Made by a program: the position numbers and the translations under genes
Shown here: piece after piece, positions 1-10,607 of the stretch
Position numbering within the stretch: position 1 is the first letter of the stretch
Layout of the letters: each line of letters begins with the position of its first letter
The notes under the pieces: model-generated
Database searches by the model: none
What the model was told of the DNA's origin: nothing
What the model saw: the letters and a program-made list of their open reading frames with translations, nothing else
Assembly (NCBI RefSeq): GCF_000725485.1
Contig: NZ_JOAG01000031.1
Span: 90,320 to 154,319 of the forward strand
Direction of reading: 5' to 3'
Source of the DNA: Nonomuraea candida
GTDB taxonomy: Bacteria > Actinomycetota > Actinomycetes > Streptosporangiales > Streptosporangiaceae
DNA length: 64,000 nucleotides

Positions 1-2
1 AG

Positions 3-995
3 CTGGCCGTGGCCGTGCACCGGCTGTTCGCCGAGGACCCGGTCAGCCTGCGCACCCTGGCCCACAAGATGCTGGTGGAGCGGGATGCGCTCTCGCAGGC
101 CCAGCGCACCGCCGAGGAGCGCATCCTGCAGTGGCTGCGCTCCTCCGAGTCCGCGCCGGTCACGGGCCACATGTTCCGGCTGACGGAGTGGCTGGGCGCG
201 GCGGCCACCGAGGAGCAGCTCATCGGCGCGGACCCGGCCCACCCGGTGATGGTCCCGTCGCTGCGCACGCCGCTGTGGCGGGTGCTGGTCACGCTCATGC
301 CCGACCGCCGGCTCCAGGACGGCTGGCTGGTCGTGGGCGACCTCCACGGCCTCCAGGCGCGTACGCGGCAGCTGCTGGCCTCCGCCCCGCCGGACGCCGA
401 CCTCGTGGGCCTGGTGGCCGAGCTGGGCATCCGTACGCACTCCGCCCAGGCCTGGCTCGACGCCCTGCCTCCCGAGACGTCCCGCGACCCGGTGGCCTCG
501 GCCCCGTCGCCCGCCCAGCCGCTCCCCCGCCGCACGCCGGGGGCCAACGGCCACCACCATCGCGGCGGCCAGCCCATCCCGTCGGCGACGGCCGGCTCGA
601 TCGACCCCTCCGCCGCCCTGGCCACGCTGTCGGCGCTGTCGGGCGGGCGCCCGTCGATGCTGCCTGCCGCCGGCGCGCCGTCCACGCCTCCCCCGCCGCT
701 GCCGAGCCCGTCCTCCGACCCGCGCCGCTGGCAGCGCATCGAGGTCACGCCCGAGCACCTCAGGGGCGGCCCGGTGGCGGTCCCCGAGGGGTACGCGGCG
801 CAGCTCGGCATGCGTCCCGGCACGCTGCTGTCGGTGACCGGCCCGGGCAACAACGCCATCGTCCTGGTCTGGCAGGGTCACCAGCCGGTCTTCGACTCGC
901 TCCAGCCCGTCCTCATGCGCCTGAACGCCCGGCCTGGCGACCAGGTGTACGTCACGGTGGACGGCTACCGCCTGGAAGCCCAGCTCACCGCCTGA
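3..995 (+). CDS. Unknown protein, C-terminal part (5' end outside window)
   Basis: The frame is open to the left edge, so the gene probably begins outside the window; the first in-window start is GTG at 9. The visible 330 residues have three parts. The first is an N-terminal helical, charged segment of about 150 residues. A Pro/Ala/Ser-rich linker follows (about 155-240) with a His-rich patch (NGHHHRGG). A compact C-terminal domain of about 85 residues begins near IEVTPEHLRGG and is rich in beta-type sequence. I do not recognise a family and assign no function. It converges with the LuxR-type gene on the opposite strand, 12 bp away. Confidence 0.7.
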   Translation: MAVAVHRLFAEDPVSLRTLAHKMLVERDALSQAQRTAEERILQWLRSSESAPVTGHMFRLTEWLGAAATEEQLIGADPAHPVMVPSLRTPLWRVLVTLMPDRRLQDGWLVVGDLHGLQARTRQLLASAPPDADLVGLVAELGIRTHSAQAWLDALPPETSRDPVASAPSPAQPLPRRTPGANGHHHRGGQPIPSATAGSIDPSAALATLSALSGGRPSMLPAAGAPSTPPPPLPSPSSDPRRWQRIEVTPEHLRGGPVAVPEGYAAQLGMRPGTLLSVTGPGNNAIVLVWQGHQPVFDSLQPVLMRLNARPGDQVYVTVDGYRLEAQLTA

Positions 996-1007
996 CCCCG
1001 GCGCGGC

Positions 1008-4000
1008 TCACGGGGCCGGGTCGAACAGGTGGAGGCGGTGGGCGGTGGCCGCGGCCTCGCCCCGGGTGGCGACGCCGAGCTTGGCCAGGATGTTGGACAC
1101 GTGCACGCTCACCGTCTTGACGGAGATGACCAGCTCCTGGGCGATCTCCCGGTTGCTGCGCCCGTGGGTCACCTCCCGCAGCACCTCCAGCTCCCGGGCC
1201 GTGAGCCCCAGCGGCTGCCCGTCGGCCCCCTCCTCGGAGGAGGAGGCGCCCCCCGCGATCCTGGCCCGCCGGGCGAAGGCGTCGAGCTGCTCCAGCAGCG
1301 GCGTGGCGCCCAGGTCGCGGGCGAGCTCGCGGGCCCGCGCCAGCCGCGCCGCCGCTCCCTGCCGGTCGCCGCCCGCCAGCGCCGCCTGCGCCGCGCCCAC
1401 CAGGCACTGCGCCTCCGCGTACGGCTGCCGCAGCGCCTCCCAGGCCGCCACCGCCGCTTCCCAGGCCCCGAACCACCACGCGGCCGGCTCGGCGCCGGGC
1501 TGCGGCGGCGTCTCGGGCCCGGTCAGCGCCGTGAACGTGAGCCGGTGGGCCTGCTGCAGATCGCCCTCGACCTCCAGCTCGCGCCCGAGCCGCCGCAGCG
1601 CGGGCACCAGCGACAGCGCGAGCCGGGCCAGCGCCCCGAGCCCTCCGGCACCGTCGGAAGCTCCCCCGGCGACGGCGGCGCCCGCCCCCGCGCCCGCCCC
1701 CGCGCCCGCCCCGCCGCGCCCGCCGGAAAGGGCCGCGCCGGAAAGGGCCTCATCGGGGAGGGCCGCGCCGGGGAGGGCCGCGCCGGGGAGGGCCGCGCCG
1801 GGGAGGGCCGCGCCGGGGAGGGCCGCGCCGGCCGCGTCATCGCCCACGGCACTGGCCGCGGCGGCCAAGCCACCGGCCGTCAGGGCCTCGGTGAGCCGCG
1901 CCGGCGGCACCGCCGCCCAGACGAGCCGCGCGATGGCCACCAGCACCGGCCAGGAGTAGCGCGGGTTGCTCACCAGGTCGCGCTCCTCCAGCGCCCGGGC
2001 CGCGAACTCCACCGCCTCGCCCAGCTGCCCCCGCGCCTGCAGCAGCACGATCTCCCTGCGCAGGTGCGGCAGCACGACCTGGTCCCGGTGGACGCCGCGC
2101 GACAGGATGCTCCGCGAGGAGTCGAGCAGCTGCCCGGCCCGGTCGAGCTGCCCGCGCGCCAGCGCGATGTCGGTGGCGAACCCCTGGAGGCTCGCCCGGT
2201 AGGGCGCGGGCGGCGCGAGGTCGAGCGCGTGCTCGACCACCTGGAGCATCTCGTCCCAGCGTCCGAGCGAGGCCAGCGGCTCGGCCAGGTTGATCGACAG
2301 GAACGCGCCGGAGGTGCGGGCCAGGCCGTACTGGACCGACTCCTCGACGCCTTCGCGGGCGACCTGCGCGGCCCGCTCGTGCCGGCCCGCGCCCTCCAGC
2401 GCGTCGGACTCGGAGATGGCGCAGCGCATCAGCGCGTTGTACGCGTCGGCGCGGCGGGCGATGCGGCGCGCCTGCGCGAACGCCTCCATCTGGGCGTCCA
2501 TGTCGGAGTAGCGGGCCTTGGCCCAGGCCAGGCTGATCAGCGCGTGGGCCTCGACGGGCGCGTCGCCCACCTCGTGCCCGATCTCCATGGCGAGCTGGGC
2601 GGAGGCGATCTTCTCGGGCCACTCCTCGGGCCGGTGCAGCATGCGTGAGAGGCTCTCCAGCACCTGGCCGCGCAGCCGGCGCCGGTCGGCGGGCACGAGC
2701 GCGGCGGCCTCCCGCAGGTCGTCGACGTGGCCGGGGCGGCCCAGGTCGTAGCGGGTCAGGCCGCGCTGGCGCAGCAGGAGGGCCGACCTGACCGGGTCGG
2801 CGGCGCGGTCGATCTCGGCGAGGGCGGCGGTGGCCAGGGCGACGCTGCGTTCGTACTCGCCGGCCAGGTGGGCGACCGTGGAGGTCTGCTTCAGCACGCC
2901 GATGCGGTCGTCGCCGATGCGCTCGGCCGCGTCGGGCACCTGGTCCCACAGCTCCAGCACCCGGGACAACATCCGCAGCTGCTCGTCGTAGGCGGTGGAC
3001 CTGCGCGCCGCCTCGGCCGCGCGCCAGGCGCTGACCAGCGCCCAGGTGGAGTCGTGGGCGGAGTGCCAGTGGTGGGCCAGCTCGATCGCGCCGCGCGGGG
3101 CGGGCAGGATCGACAGGTCGCGCTCCAGCGCCTCGGCGTAGCGGGTGTGCAGGCGGGTGTGCTCGCCGGGCAGCAGGTCGTCGTGGAGGGCCTCGCGGAT
3201 GAGCGCGTGGCGGAAGCCGTAGCCCTCGCCGTCGACCACGAGCACGTTGCTCGCCACGGCGGGCCGCAGCGCCCGCGACAGGTCGCCGTCGTCGAGCCCG
3301 GCGACGGCGGTGAGCAGGTCGTGCTCGATGCGCTGGCCGCCGGCGCTGGCCACGCGCAGCAGCTCCTGCGTCTCCTCCGGCAGCCGCTCGACGCTGGCCA
3401 GCAGCAGGTCGCGCAGCGACTCGGGCAGCGTCGCGCCGCCGCCGGACCCGCCCGACTCGCTGAGCAGCGCCTCGACGAACAGCGGGTTGCCCTCGCTGCG
3501 CGCGTAGATGCGGTCCATGTCGGCGGCGGACGGCTCGCGCTCCAGGATCCCGGCCGCCAGGGCGACGGCCTCCTTGCGGGTGAGCCTGCGCAGCTCGACC
3601 CTGCTCACCCACTCGACCCGGCCCAGCTCGGCCAGCAGCGGCCGCAGCGGGTGGGTGCGGTGCAGCTCGTCGGTGCGGTAGGTCACCACGACGAGCAGGC
3701 GCGCCGCCGTACGCTGATAGCGGACCAGGAACGTCAGCAGGTCGCGGGTGGAGCGGTCGGCCCAGTGGGCGTCCTCCACGATCAGCACCACCGGCCGCTC
3801 TTCCGCCAGCCGCTCCAGCAGCCCGAGCACCTGCTCGAACAGCCGCGCCCTGGCCTCCGCGCCGTCCTTGCCCGGCTCGCCGAACTCGGGCAGCAGCCGC
3901 GCCAGCCCGCGCGCGTTGCCGCCGGGCAGCAGCCCGGCCACGCCGTCGCGGCCCAGCTCGCGCACCAGGCCGCGCAGCACGGCGGTGAACGGCGCGAACG

Positions 4001-4226
4001 GCAGGCCCTCCGTGCCCAGCTCCAGGCAGCCGCCGACGAGCACCAGGGCGTCGCCCGCCCGGTGGGCGGTGAACTCCTTGATCAGCCGGGTCTTGCCGAC
4101 CCCGGCCTCCCCGCCGACCAGCACGGTGGACGACGCCCCGGCGCGCGCTCTGACCAGGGCGTCACCGAGAGCGGCCAGCTCGCGGGCACGCCCGACGAAC
4201 GTGGGGCTCTCAGCGTGAATGCTCAC
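1008..4226 (-). CDS. LuxR-family regulator with N-terminal AAA ATPase (LAL type)
   Basis: Large ATP-binding LuxR (LAL) transcriptional regulator of 1072 residues, starting at GTG. The N-terminal STAND/AAA module has a Walker A GGEAGVGKT at about 38-46 and a Walker B VVLIVEDAHWAD at about 145-157. A long TPR-like helical middle follows. The C-terminal LuxR HTH (LTARELEVLREV to VSVHVSNILAKLG) occupies about 1008-1065. LAL proteins are usually pathway activators that bind DNA through the HTH and sense an effector through the ATPase/TPR part; the target here is unknown. Residues about 790-835 are a Gly/Ala/Pro low-complexity tract caused by in-frame 15-bp tandem repeats. No obvious target gene lies beside it. 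Confidence 0.93.
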   Translation of the reverse strand: MSIHAESPTFVGRARELAALGDALVRARAGASSTVLVGGEAGVGKTRLIKEFTAHRAGDALVLVGGCLELGTEGLPFAPFTAVLRGLVRELGRDGVAGLLPGGNARGLARLLPEFGEPGKDGAEARARLFEQVLGLLERLAEERPVVLIVEDAHWADRSTRDLLTFLVRYQRTAARLLVVVTYRTDELHRTHPLRPLLAELGRVEWVSRVELRRLTRKEAVALAAGILEREPSAADMDRIYARSEGNPLFVEALLSESGGSGGGATLPESLRDLLLASVERLPEETQELLRVASAGGQRIEHDLLTAVAGLDDGDLSRALRPAVASNVLVVDGEGYGFRHALIREALHDDLLPGEHTRLHTRYAEALERDLSILPAPRGAIELAHHWHSAHDSTWALVSAWRAAEAARRSTAYDEQLRMLSRVLELWDQVPDAAERIGDDRIGVLKQTSTVAHLAGEYERSVALATAALAEIDRAADPVRSALLLRQRGLTRYDLGRPGHVDDLREAAALVPADRRRLRGQVLESLSRMLHRPEEWPEKIASAQLAMEIGHEVGDAPVEAHALISLAWAKARYSDMDAQMEAFAQARRIARRADAYNALMRCAISESDALEGAGRHERAAQVAREGVEESVQYGLARTSGAFLSINLAEPLASLGRWDEMLQVVEHALDLAPPAPYRASLQGFATDIALARGQLDRAGQLLDSSRSILSRGVHRDQVVLPHLRREIVLLQARGQLGEAVEFAARALEERDLVSNPRYSWPVLVAIARLVWAAVPPARLTEALTAGGLAAAASAVGDDAAGAALPGAALPGAALPGAALPGAALPDEALSGAALSGGRGGAGAGAGAGAGAAVAGGASDGAGGLGALARLALSLVPALRRLGRELEVEGDLQQAHRLTFTALTGPETPPQPGAEPAAWWFGAWEAAVAAWEALRQPYAEAQCLVGAAQAALAGGDRQGAAARLARARELARDLGATPLLEQLDAFARRARIAGGASSSEEGADGQPLGLTARELEVLREVTHGRSNREIAQELVISVKTVSVHVSNILAKLGVATRGEAAATAHRLHLFDPAP
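1725..1829. repeat. In-frame 15-bp minisatellite inside the LuxR gene
   Basis: Seven tandem 15-bp units. The last five, from 1755, are identical (GGGGAGGGCCGCGCC); the first two, from 1725, are diverged. They encode a repeated Pro-Gly-Ala-Ala-Leu pentapeptide in the linker before the C-terminal part of the regulator. Because 15 is a multiple of 3, copy number can change without breaking the gene. Confidence 0.92.
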
Positions 4227-4328
4227 GCCCTAAGGATGCCATCAGCGCACGACGGGAACGCCCGTCACGGACGTGACTCCGCCCACTCCCCGACCACCCC
4301 TCACGGACGACCGCCCGCGAGAGACGGC

Positions 4329-4763
4329 TCAGCGCAGCACCTTGCGGAAGAAGGTGGCCGACGCCTCGTATCCCAGCGCGTGGTAGAACTCCGGCGCCCG
4401 GCGGGTGGCCATCGCCACGTAACCGGCCTCCCGCGACCGGGCCCACCGCTCGAACTCCTCCAGCAGCGACCGCCCGATCCCCTGCCGCCGCGAGCCCGAC
4501 TGCACCATGGCCTCCTCCACCCAGGCGACCGGCCCGTTGGCGAACAGCGTCAGGTGCACGAAGCCCAGCAGGTAGCCGCGCACCCGCCCGTTCACGACGG
4601 CGGCGAGCAGCAGGGCGTCGTCGTTGGCCAGCAGCGCGGGAAGGGCGGCGTCGAAGGCCGCGCGCTCGGGCCTGAAGGTCAGGCCGAACTCGCGGGCCAG
4701 CGCGAACACCTCGTCCGCGTCCGACTTCTCCGCCCTCCTGATGAGAAGATCGTCAGCCGTCAT
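4329..4763 (-). CDS. GNAT-family N-acetyltransferase
   Basis: Predicted acetyl-CoA-dependent acetyltransferase of 144 residues, a normal size for a single GNAT domain. The acetyl-CoA pyrophosphate-binding motif RRQGIG is present, preceded by the beta-strand VAWVEEAMV, with YHALGYEASATFFRKVL at the end as in many GNATs. The substrate is unknown. I chose the ATG at 4763; a TTG two codons earlier is possible. A TAGGGT hexamer sits 8 nt upstream of this ATG on the minus strand and no Shine-Dalgarno sequence is visible, so the message may be leaderless. It lies downstream of acdH on the same strand order but in its own unit. Confidence 0.88.
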   Translation of the reverse strand: MTADDLLIRRAEKSDADEVFALAREFGLTFRPERAAFDAALPALLANDDALLLAAVVNGRVRGYLLGFVHLTLFANGPVAWVEEAMVQSGSRRQGIGRSLLEEFERWARSREAGYVAMATRRAPEFYHALGYEASATFFRKVLR

Positions 4764-4809
4764 GAGCAACGACCCTAGATCGTCGTACGTCGCTCATGCA
4801 AACACCCGT

Positions 4810-5946
4810 TCACAGATCGCCCAGCCCGAGCTGCCGGGCGATGAGCATGCGCTGCACCTCACTGGTCCCCTCCCCGATCTCCAGCACCTTGGCGTCGCGG
4901 TAGAAGCGGCCGACGGGGAACTCGTTCATGAACCCGTACCCGCCGAACACCTGCGTGGCGTCGCGCGCGTTGTCCATCGCCGCGTTGGACGACACCAGCT
5001 TGGCGATCGCCGCTTCCTTCTTGAACGGCACCCCGGCCAGCATCTTCTCGGCCGCGTGGTAGTAGGCCAGGCGGGCGGTGTGCGCGCGGGCCTCCATGTC
5101 GGCGACCTTGAACTGGATCGCCTGGTAGTGGCCGATGGGGTGGCCGAAGGCGCGGCGGTCCCTGACGTACTTCAGGCACTCGTCCACGCAGCCCTGCGCC
5201 AGGCCCACGCCGATGGCGGCGATCGCGATGCGGCCCTCGTCGAGGGTCTGCAGGAACTGGGCGTAGCCGCGGCCGCGCTCGCCCAGCAGGTTCGCGGCCG
5301 GCACCCGGCAGTCGGTGAAGGACAGCTCGCGGGTGTCGGAGGCGTTCCAGCCGACCTTGGAGTACTTCTTCGACACCGTGAACCCCGGCGTGCCGCTCGG
5401 GACGAGGATCGTGGAGATCTCCCGTTCGCCGGTGAGCGCGGCGACGCCGATGACGCCGGTGATGTCGGTGCCGGAGTTCGTGATGAACGCCTTCGTCCCG
5501 TTGATCACCCATTCGCCGCCGTCGAGCACGGCCGTGGTGCGCATGCCGCCCGGCACGTCGGAGCCGCCGCCGGGCTCCGTCAGCCCGAACGCGCCCAGCA
5601 GCTCGCCGGCGGCCATCCGGGGCAGCCAGGTCGCGCGCTGCCCGTCGTCGCCGAAGCGGTAGATCGGCATCGCGCCCAGTGACACCGCCGCCTCCAGGGT
5701 GATCGCCACGCTGGAGTCGACCCGGGCCAGCTCCTCCAGGGCCAGGCAGAGGGCGAAGTAGTCGCCGCCCATCCCGCCGTGCTCCTCGGGGAAGGGCAGC
5801 CCGAACAGGCCCATGGCGCCCATCTGGCGCACGATGTCGTACGGGAACTCCTCCCGCTCGTAGAAGTCGCCGATCACCGGCGCGACGACCTCCCGGGAGA
5901 ACGCCTCGACCGTCTTGCGCAGCTCTTCGTACTCGTCCTTGAGCAT
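4810..5946 (-). CDS. acdH: Acyl-CoA dehydrogenase of the leucine/isovalerate operon
   Basis: FAD-dependent acyl-CoA dehydrogenase of 378 residues, the usual family length. Motifs include FGLTEPGGGSD (FAD/substrate binding), the QVFGGYGF segment and the C-terminal IGEGTSEVQRMLIARQLG. By position it should oxidise isovaleryl-CoA or other branched short acyl-CoAs, as AcdH does in Streptomyces. The likely catalytic Glu is the one in IGEGTSE, the position used by short- and medium-chain enzymes. Classic isovaleryl-CoA dehydrogenases carry it in an LDLER segment, and here that stretch reads LDEGR with no Glu at the aligned site. Last gene of the operon, starting 3 bp after hmgL. The symbol follows the Streptomyces gene order. 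Confidence 0.92.
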   Translation of the reverse strand: MLKDEYEELRKTVEAFSREVVAPVIGDFYEREEFPYDIVRQMGAMGLFGLPFPEEHGGMGGDYFALCLALEELARVDSSVAITLEAAVSLGAMPIYRFGDDGQRATWLPRMAAGELLGAFGLTEPGGGSDVPGGMRTTAVLDGGEWVINGTKAFITNSGTDITGVIGVAALTGEREISTILVPSGTPGFTVSKKYSKVGWNASDTRELSFTDCRVPAANLLGERGRGYAQFLQTLDEGRIAIAAIGVGLAQGCVDECLKYVRDRRAFGHPIGHYQAIQFKVADMEARAHTARLAYYHAAEKMLAGVPFKKEAAIAKLVSSNAAMDNARDATQVFGGYGFMNEFPVGRFYRDAKVLEIGEGTSEVQRMLIARQLGLGDL

Positions 5947-5949
5947 CTC

Positions 5950-6855
5950 TCAGCCTTTCGACAGCGCCTGTACGACGCGGGACGGGCTGGGCCGGCCCAG
6001 CAGCTCGGCCAGCCAGGTGCTGGTGGAGACGAGCTTGCCGAGGTCGAGCCCCGTCTCGATGCCCAGCCCGCGCAGCATCCAGACCAGGTCCTCGGTGGCG
6101 AGGTTGCCGGTGGCGGACTCGGCGTACGGGCAGCCGCCGATGCCGCCCGTGGAGGCGTCGACCGTGGTCACGCCCGCTCTCAGGGCGGCCAGCGTGTTGG
6201 ACAGCGCCTGGCCGTAGGTGTCGTGGAAGTGCACGGCCAGCCGCTCCGGCGTGCGGAAGGCGCCGATCAGCTCGGTGACGTGGCCGGGGGTGCCGACGCC
6301 GATCGTGTCGCCGAGCGACAGCTCGTAGCAGCCGAGCCCGAGCAGCCGCTCCCCGACCGTGACCACCTGCGCGATCGGCGTCGGCCCCTCCCAGGGGTCG
6401 CCGAAGCACATCGACACGTACGCCCGCACCCTGACCCCGTGCTCCAGCGCCCTGGCCACGACCGGCTCGAACATCTCGAACTGGCTCTCCAGGCTGCGGT
6501 TCAGGTTCTTGGCGGCGAACGTCTCGGTGGCGCTGGCGAAGATCGCGATCTCGGCCACGCCCAGGCCGAGCGCGCGGTCGAGGCCCCGCAGGTTGGGCAC
6601 CAGCACGGGGTAGCGCACGCCCGGCTTCCGGTGCAGCCGCCCCAGCAGCTCGTCGGCGTCGGCGAGCTGCGGCACCCACGTGGGGTGCACGAAGCTGGTC
6701 GCCTCGATCACCTTGTGCCCCGCGTCGGCGAGCCGGGCGATGAACTCGGCCTTCACCTCGACGGGCACGATCGCCGACTCGTTCTGCAGCCCGTCGCGCG
6801 GGCCCACCTCATAGACGGTGACCTGCTGCGGAAGACCTCGCATCGGGTACGCCAT
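5950..6855 (-). CDS. hmgL: Hydroxymethylglutaryl-CoA lyase
   Basis: Cleaves 3-hydroxy-3-methylglutaryl-CoA to acetoacetate and acetyl-CoA, the last step of leucine degradation. The 301-residue protein has the DRE-TIM barrel start YEVGPRDGLQNE, the metal-binding HFHDTYGQ, and the HMG-CoA lyase signature GIGGCPYAESATGNLATED from about residue 238, which carries the catalytic Cys. The ATG at 6855 overlaps the accA1 stop as TGATG, implying translational coupling; a GTG one codon earlier is the alternative start. Its place between carboxylase and dehydrogenase supports the pathway assignment. A methylglutaconyl-CoA hydratase is not in this operon; the enoyl-CoA hydratase at 57.0 kb is a possible but unproven supplier. 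Confidence 0.95.
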   Translation of the reverse strand: MAYPMRGLPQQVTVYEVGPRDGLQNESAIVPVEVKAEFIARLADAGHKVIEATSFVHPTWVPQLADADELLGRLHRKPGVRYPVLVPNLRGLDRALGLGVAEIAIFASATETFAAKNLNRSLESQFEMFEPVVARALEHGVRVRAYVSMCFGDPWEGPTPIAQVVTVGERLLGLGCYELSLGDTIGVGTPGHVTELIGAFRTPERLAVHFHDTYGQALSNTLAALRAGVTTVDASTGGIGGCPYAESATGNLATEDLVWMLRGLGIETGLDLGKLVSTSTWLAELLGRPSPSRVVQALSKG

Positions 6856-8969
6856 CACACCTCCTCAGCGGTGACCACGGCCAGCACGGCGTCCATGTCG
6901 ACCGGCTGGCCGGCCTGCGCGGGCAGTTCGGCGACCACGCCGTCGCGCGGGGCCGTGACGGTGTGCTCCATCTTCATCGCCTCGACGATGACCAGCGGCT
7001 GCCCCTCGCGCACCCGGTCGCCCGGCTGCGCCTTGACCACCAGGACCGTGCCGGGCATGGGGCTCCTGACCACGCCGTCGCCCGCCGCCGCCGCGCCCGG
7101 GCGGTCTCCCGGGTCGCCGAGGTGGTGGCGGGTGAACGACCGTGAGGCGCCGTCCCTGCCGAGCCAGAGGGTGTCGCCGTCGCGGGCGCAGAGGTAGCGC
7201 TCGCCGCGCCCGCCGATCGAGGCGACCACCTCGACGCCGCCGTACCGGTCGGCACCGCCCGCGATCGTGTTCCGGTGTGGCGCGCCCGCGCCGGGCGCGT
7301 GACCGGCGGGGCCTGCCGGGCGGAGGCGGGCCGGCACGGCCGCGCCGTCCAGCAGCACCTCGGCGGACTCCTCCGGCAGGCCGCGCACCCGGACGGCGTG
7401 CACGCCGTCCCTGGACTGCAGGCGCCACGTCGTCCAGGCCCGGCCGCCGACCCGCCAACCGTCGGTGATCTCCCACGGGTCGTCGCCCTGGGGCATGGCG
7501 TGGAAGACGAGCGCCGCCACGACCGCCTCGTCCGGCGGCGCGTCACCGGACGGCACGGGTTCGGCGGGCACCAGTTCGGGAAGGGCGCGTTCGACCAGGC
7601 CGGTGTCCAGCTCGCCCGCCACCACGGCCGGATGGGCGAGCAGGGCCCGCAGGAACGGGATGTTGGTCACCACGCCCAGGACCGCCGTGCGGGCCAGCGC
7701 CCGGTCCAGCTCCTCGATCGCCGCGGCCCGGTCGGGGGCCCAGGCGACGACCTTCGACAGCATGGGGTCGAACTCGCTGCCGACGACCCCGCCCTCGACC
7801 AGCCCGGAGTCCACCCGCACCACCGCCCGCCCGCCGCCGGCCGCGCCACCCGGGACCGCGCCACCCGGGACCGCACCCCCCGGGACCGCACCGCCCGGAG
7901 GCGCGCCGGGGGCGGTGGCGCCGGGTTCGCGGAGGGCCAGGACGCGGCCACCGGTGGGGAGGAAGCCGCGCGCGGGGTCCTCGGCGTACACGCGGGCCTC
8001 GACCGCGTGGCCGTCGAGCCGCACGTCGTCCTGCCCGAACGGCAGCCGCTCCCCCGCCGCCACCCGCAGCTGCAGCTCCACCAGGTCCAGGCCGGTGACC
8101 AGCTCGGTGACCGGATGCTCGACCTGCAGCCGGGTGTTCATCTCCATGAAGTGGTAGTCGCCGGTGGTGCCGTCCACGATGAACTCGACCGTGCCGGCCC
8201 CGACGTAGCCCACCGCCCGCGCCGCCTCCACCGCCGCCGCGCCCATGCGGGCCCGGGTGGCGGGGTCGACGAAGGGCGACGGGGCCTCCTCGATGATCTT
8301 CTGGTGCCGGCGCTGGAGGCTGCACTCGCGCTCGCCCAGGTGGACGGCGCCGCCGTGGGCGTCGGCCAGGACCTGGATCTCGATGTGGCGAGGGCTCTCG
8401 ACGTAACGCTCGATGAGCAGGGTGTCGTCGCCGAACGCGGCCCGCGCCGTGCGCCGGGCCGACTCCAGGGCGTCGGGCAGCTCGGCGGCCGACCGTACCA
8501 GCACCATGCCCTTGCCCCCGCCGCCGGCGGACGGCTTGATCAGGGCGGGGAAGTCGCGCCAGTCCTCCAGCCCCGGCTCGGTCGCGCCCGGCACCACGGG
8601 CACCCCGGCGGCGGACACGGTGGCCTTGGCGCGGATCTTGTCGCCCATCGCCTCGATGGCCTCGGGCCCCGGCCCGACGAACACCACCCCGGCCTGCGCG
8701 CAGCGCCGCGCGAACGTGCCGTTCTCGGCGAGGAAGCCGTAGCCGGGGTGCACGGCCTGCGCCCCGGAGGCGAGCGCCGCCGCCACGATCGCCTCGATGT
8801 CCAGATATCGCGGCACTTCGAGGGCGAGGTCGGCCGCGCGTACGTGCCCGGCCCCGGCGTCGGACGGCGTGTGCACGGCCACGGACGTGATGCCGAGCCG
8901 GCGCAGCGTACGCGCGATCCGCACGGCGATCTCGCCCCTGTTGGCGATCAGAACACGGTCGAACAGCAT
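6855..8969 (-). CDS. accA1: Biotin-dependent acyl-CoA carboxylase alpha subunit (methylcrotonyl-CoA type)
   Basis: Biotin carboxylase plus biotin carboxyl carrier protein, 704 residues, starting MLFDRVLIANRGEIAVRI at ATG 8969. The frame stays open upstream, but that part overlaps accD1 and is not coding. The ATP-grasp part has KPSAGGGGKGM, and the carrier domain ends the protein with the biotinyl motif EAMKM (Lys at about 666). With AccD1 it should carboxylate 3-methylcrotonyl-CoA. Four in-frame 15-bp repeats expand a Gly/Ala/Pro loop at about residues 357-376 inside the biotin carboxylase C-terminal subdomain, which is unusual for a housekeeping enzyme. It starts 5 bp after the accD1 stop. 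Confidence 0.95.
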   Translation of the reverse strand: MLFDRVLIANRGEIAVRIARTLRRLGITSVAVHTPSDAGAGHVRAADLALEVPRYLDIEAIVAAALASGAQAVHPGYGFLAENGTFARRCAQAGVVFVGPGPEAIEAMGDKIRAKATVSAAGVPVVPGATEPGLEDWRDFPALIKPSAGGGGKGMVLVRSAAELPDALESARRTARAAFGDDTLLIERYVESPRHIEIQVLADAHGGAVHLGERECSLQRRHQKIIEEAPSPFVDPATRARMGAAAVEAARAVGYVGAGTVEFIVDGTTGDYHFMEMNTRLQVEHPVTELVTGLDLVELQLRVAAGERLPFGQDDVRLDGHAVEARVYAEDPARGFLPTGGRVLALREPGATAPGAPPGGAVPGGAVPGGAVPGGAAGGGRAVVRVDSGLVEGGVVGSEFDPMLSKVVAWAPDRAAAIEELDRALARTAVLGVVTNIPFLRALLAHPAVVAGELDTGLVERALPELVPAEPVPSGDAPPDEAVVAALVFHAMPQGDDPWEITDGWRVGGRAWTTWRLQSRDGVHAVRVRGLPEESAEVLLDGAAVPARLRPAGPAGHAPGAGAPHRNTIAGGADRYGGVEVVASIGGRGERYLCARDGDTLWLGRDGASRSFTRHHLGDPGDRPGAAAAGDGVVRSPMPGTVLVVKAQPGDRVREGQPLVIVEAMKMEHTVTAPRDGVVAELPAQAGQPVDMDAVLAVVTAEEV
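7841..7900. repeat. In-frame 15-bp repeats inside accA1
   Basis: Four tandem 15-bp units (type CCGCGCCACCCGGGA) that encode repeated Val-Pro-Gly-Gly-Ala in a surface loop of the biotin carboxylase part. Units 1 and 2 are identical and units 3 and 4 differ at a few bases. Confidence 0.88.
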
Positions 8970-8974
8970 GCGCG

Positions 8975-10546
<1,572 letters not shown>

Positions 10547-10569
10547 GAGTCCCCTCTCATGGCACGGAT

Positions 10570-10585
10570 GTTAGTCATCATTAAC
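10570..10585. promoter_or_regulatory. Candidate TetR operator between divergent promoters of accD1 and tetR
   Basis: GTTAGTCATCATTAAC is an imperfect palindrome matching its reverse complement at 12 of 16 positions. It lies in the 61-bp divergent gap. On the minus strand it falls between a TAGACG and a TAACAT hexamer spaced 17 bp apart, a plausible accD1 promoter. On the plus strand it covers the -35 region of a promoter whose -10 is TAGCAT (10595-10600), 7 nt before the tetR GTG. A dimer bound here could block both directions. Sequence-based inference only. Confidence 0.6.
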
Positions 10586-10607
10586 CTCATCGTCTAGCAT
10601 GTGAGAC

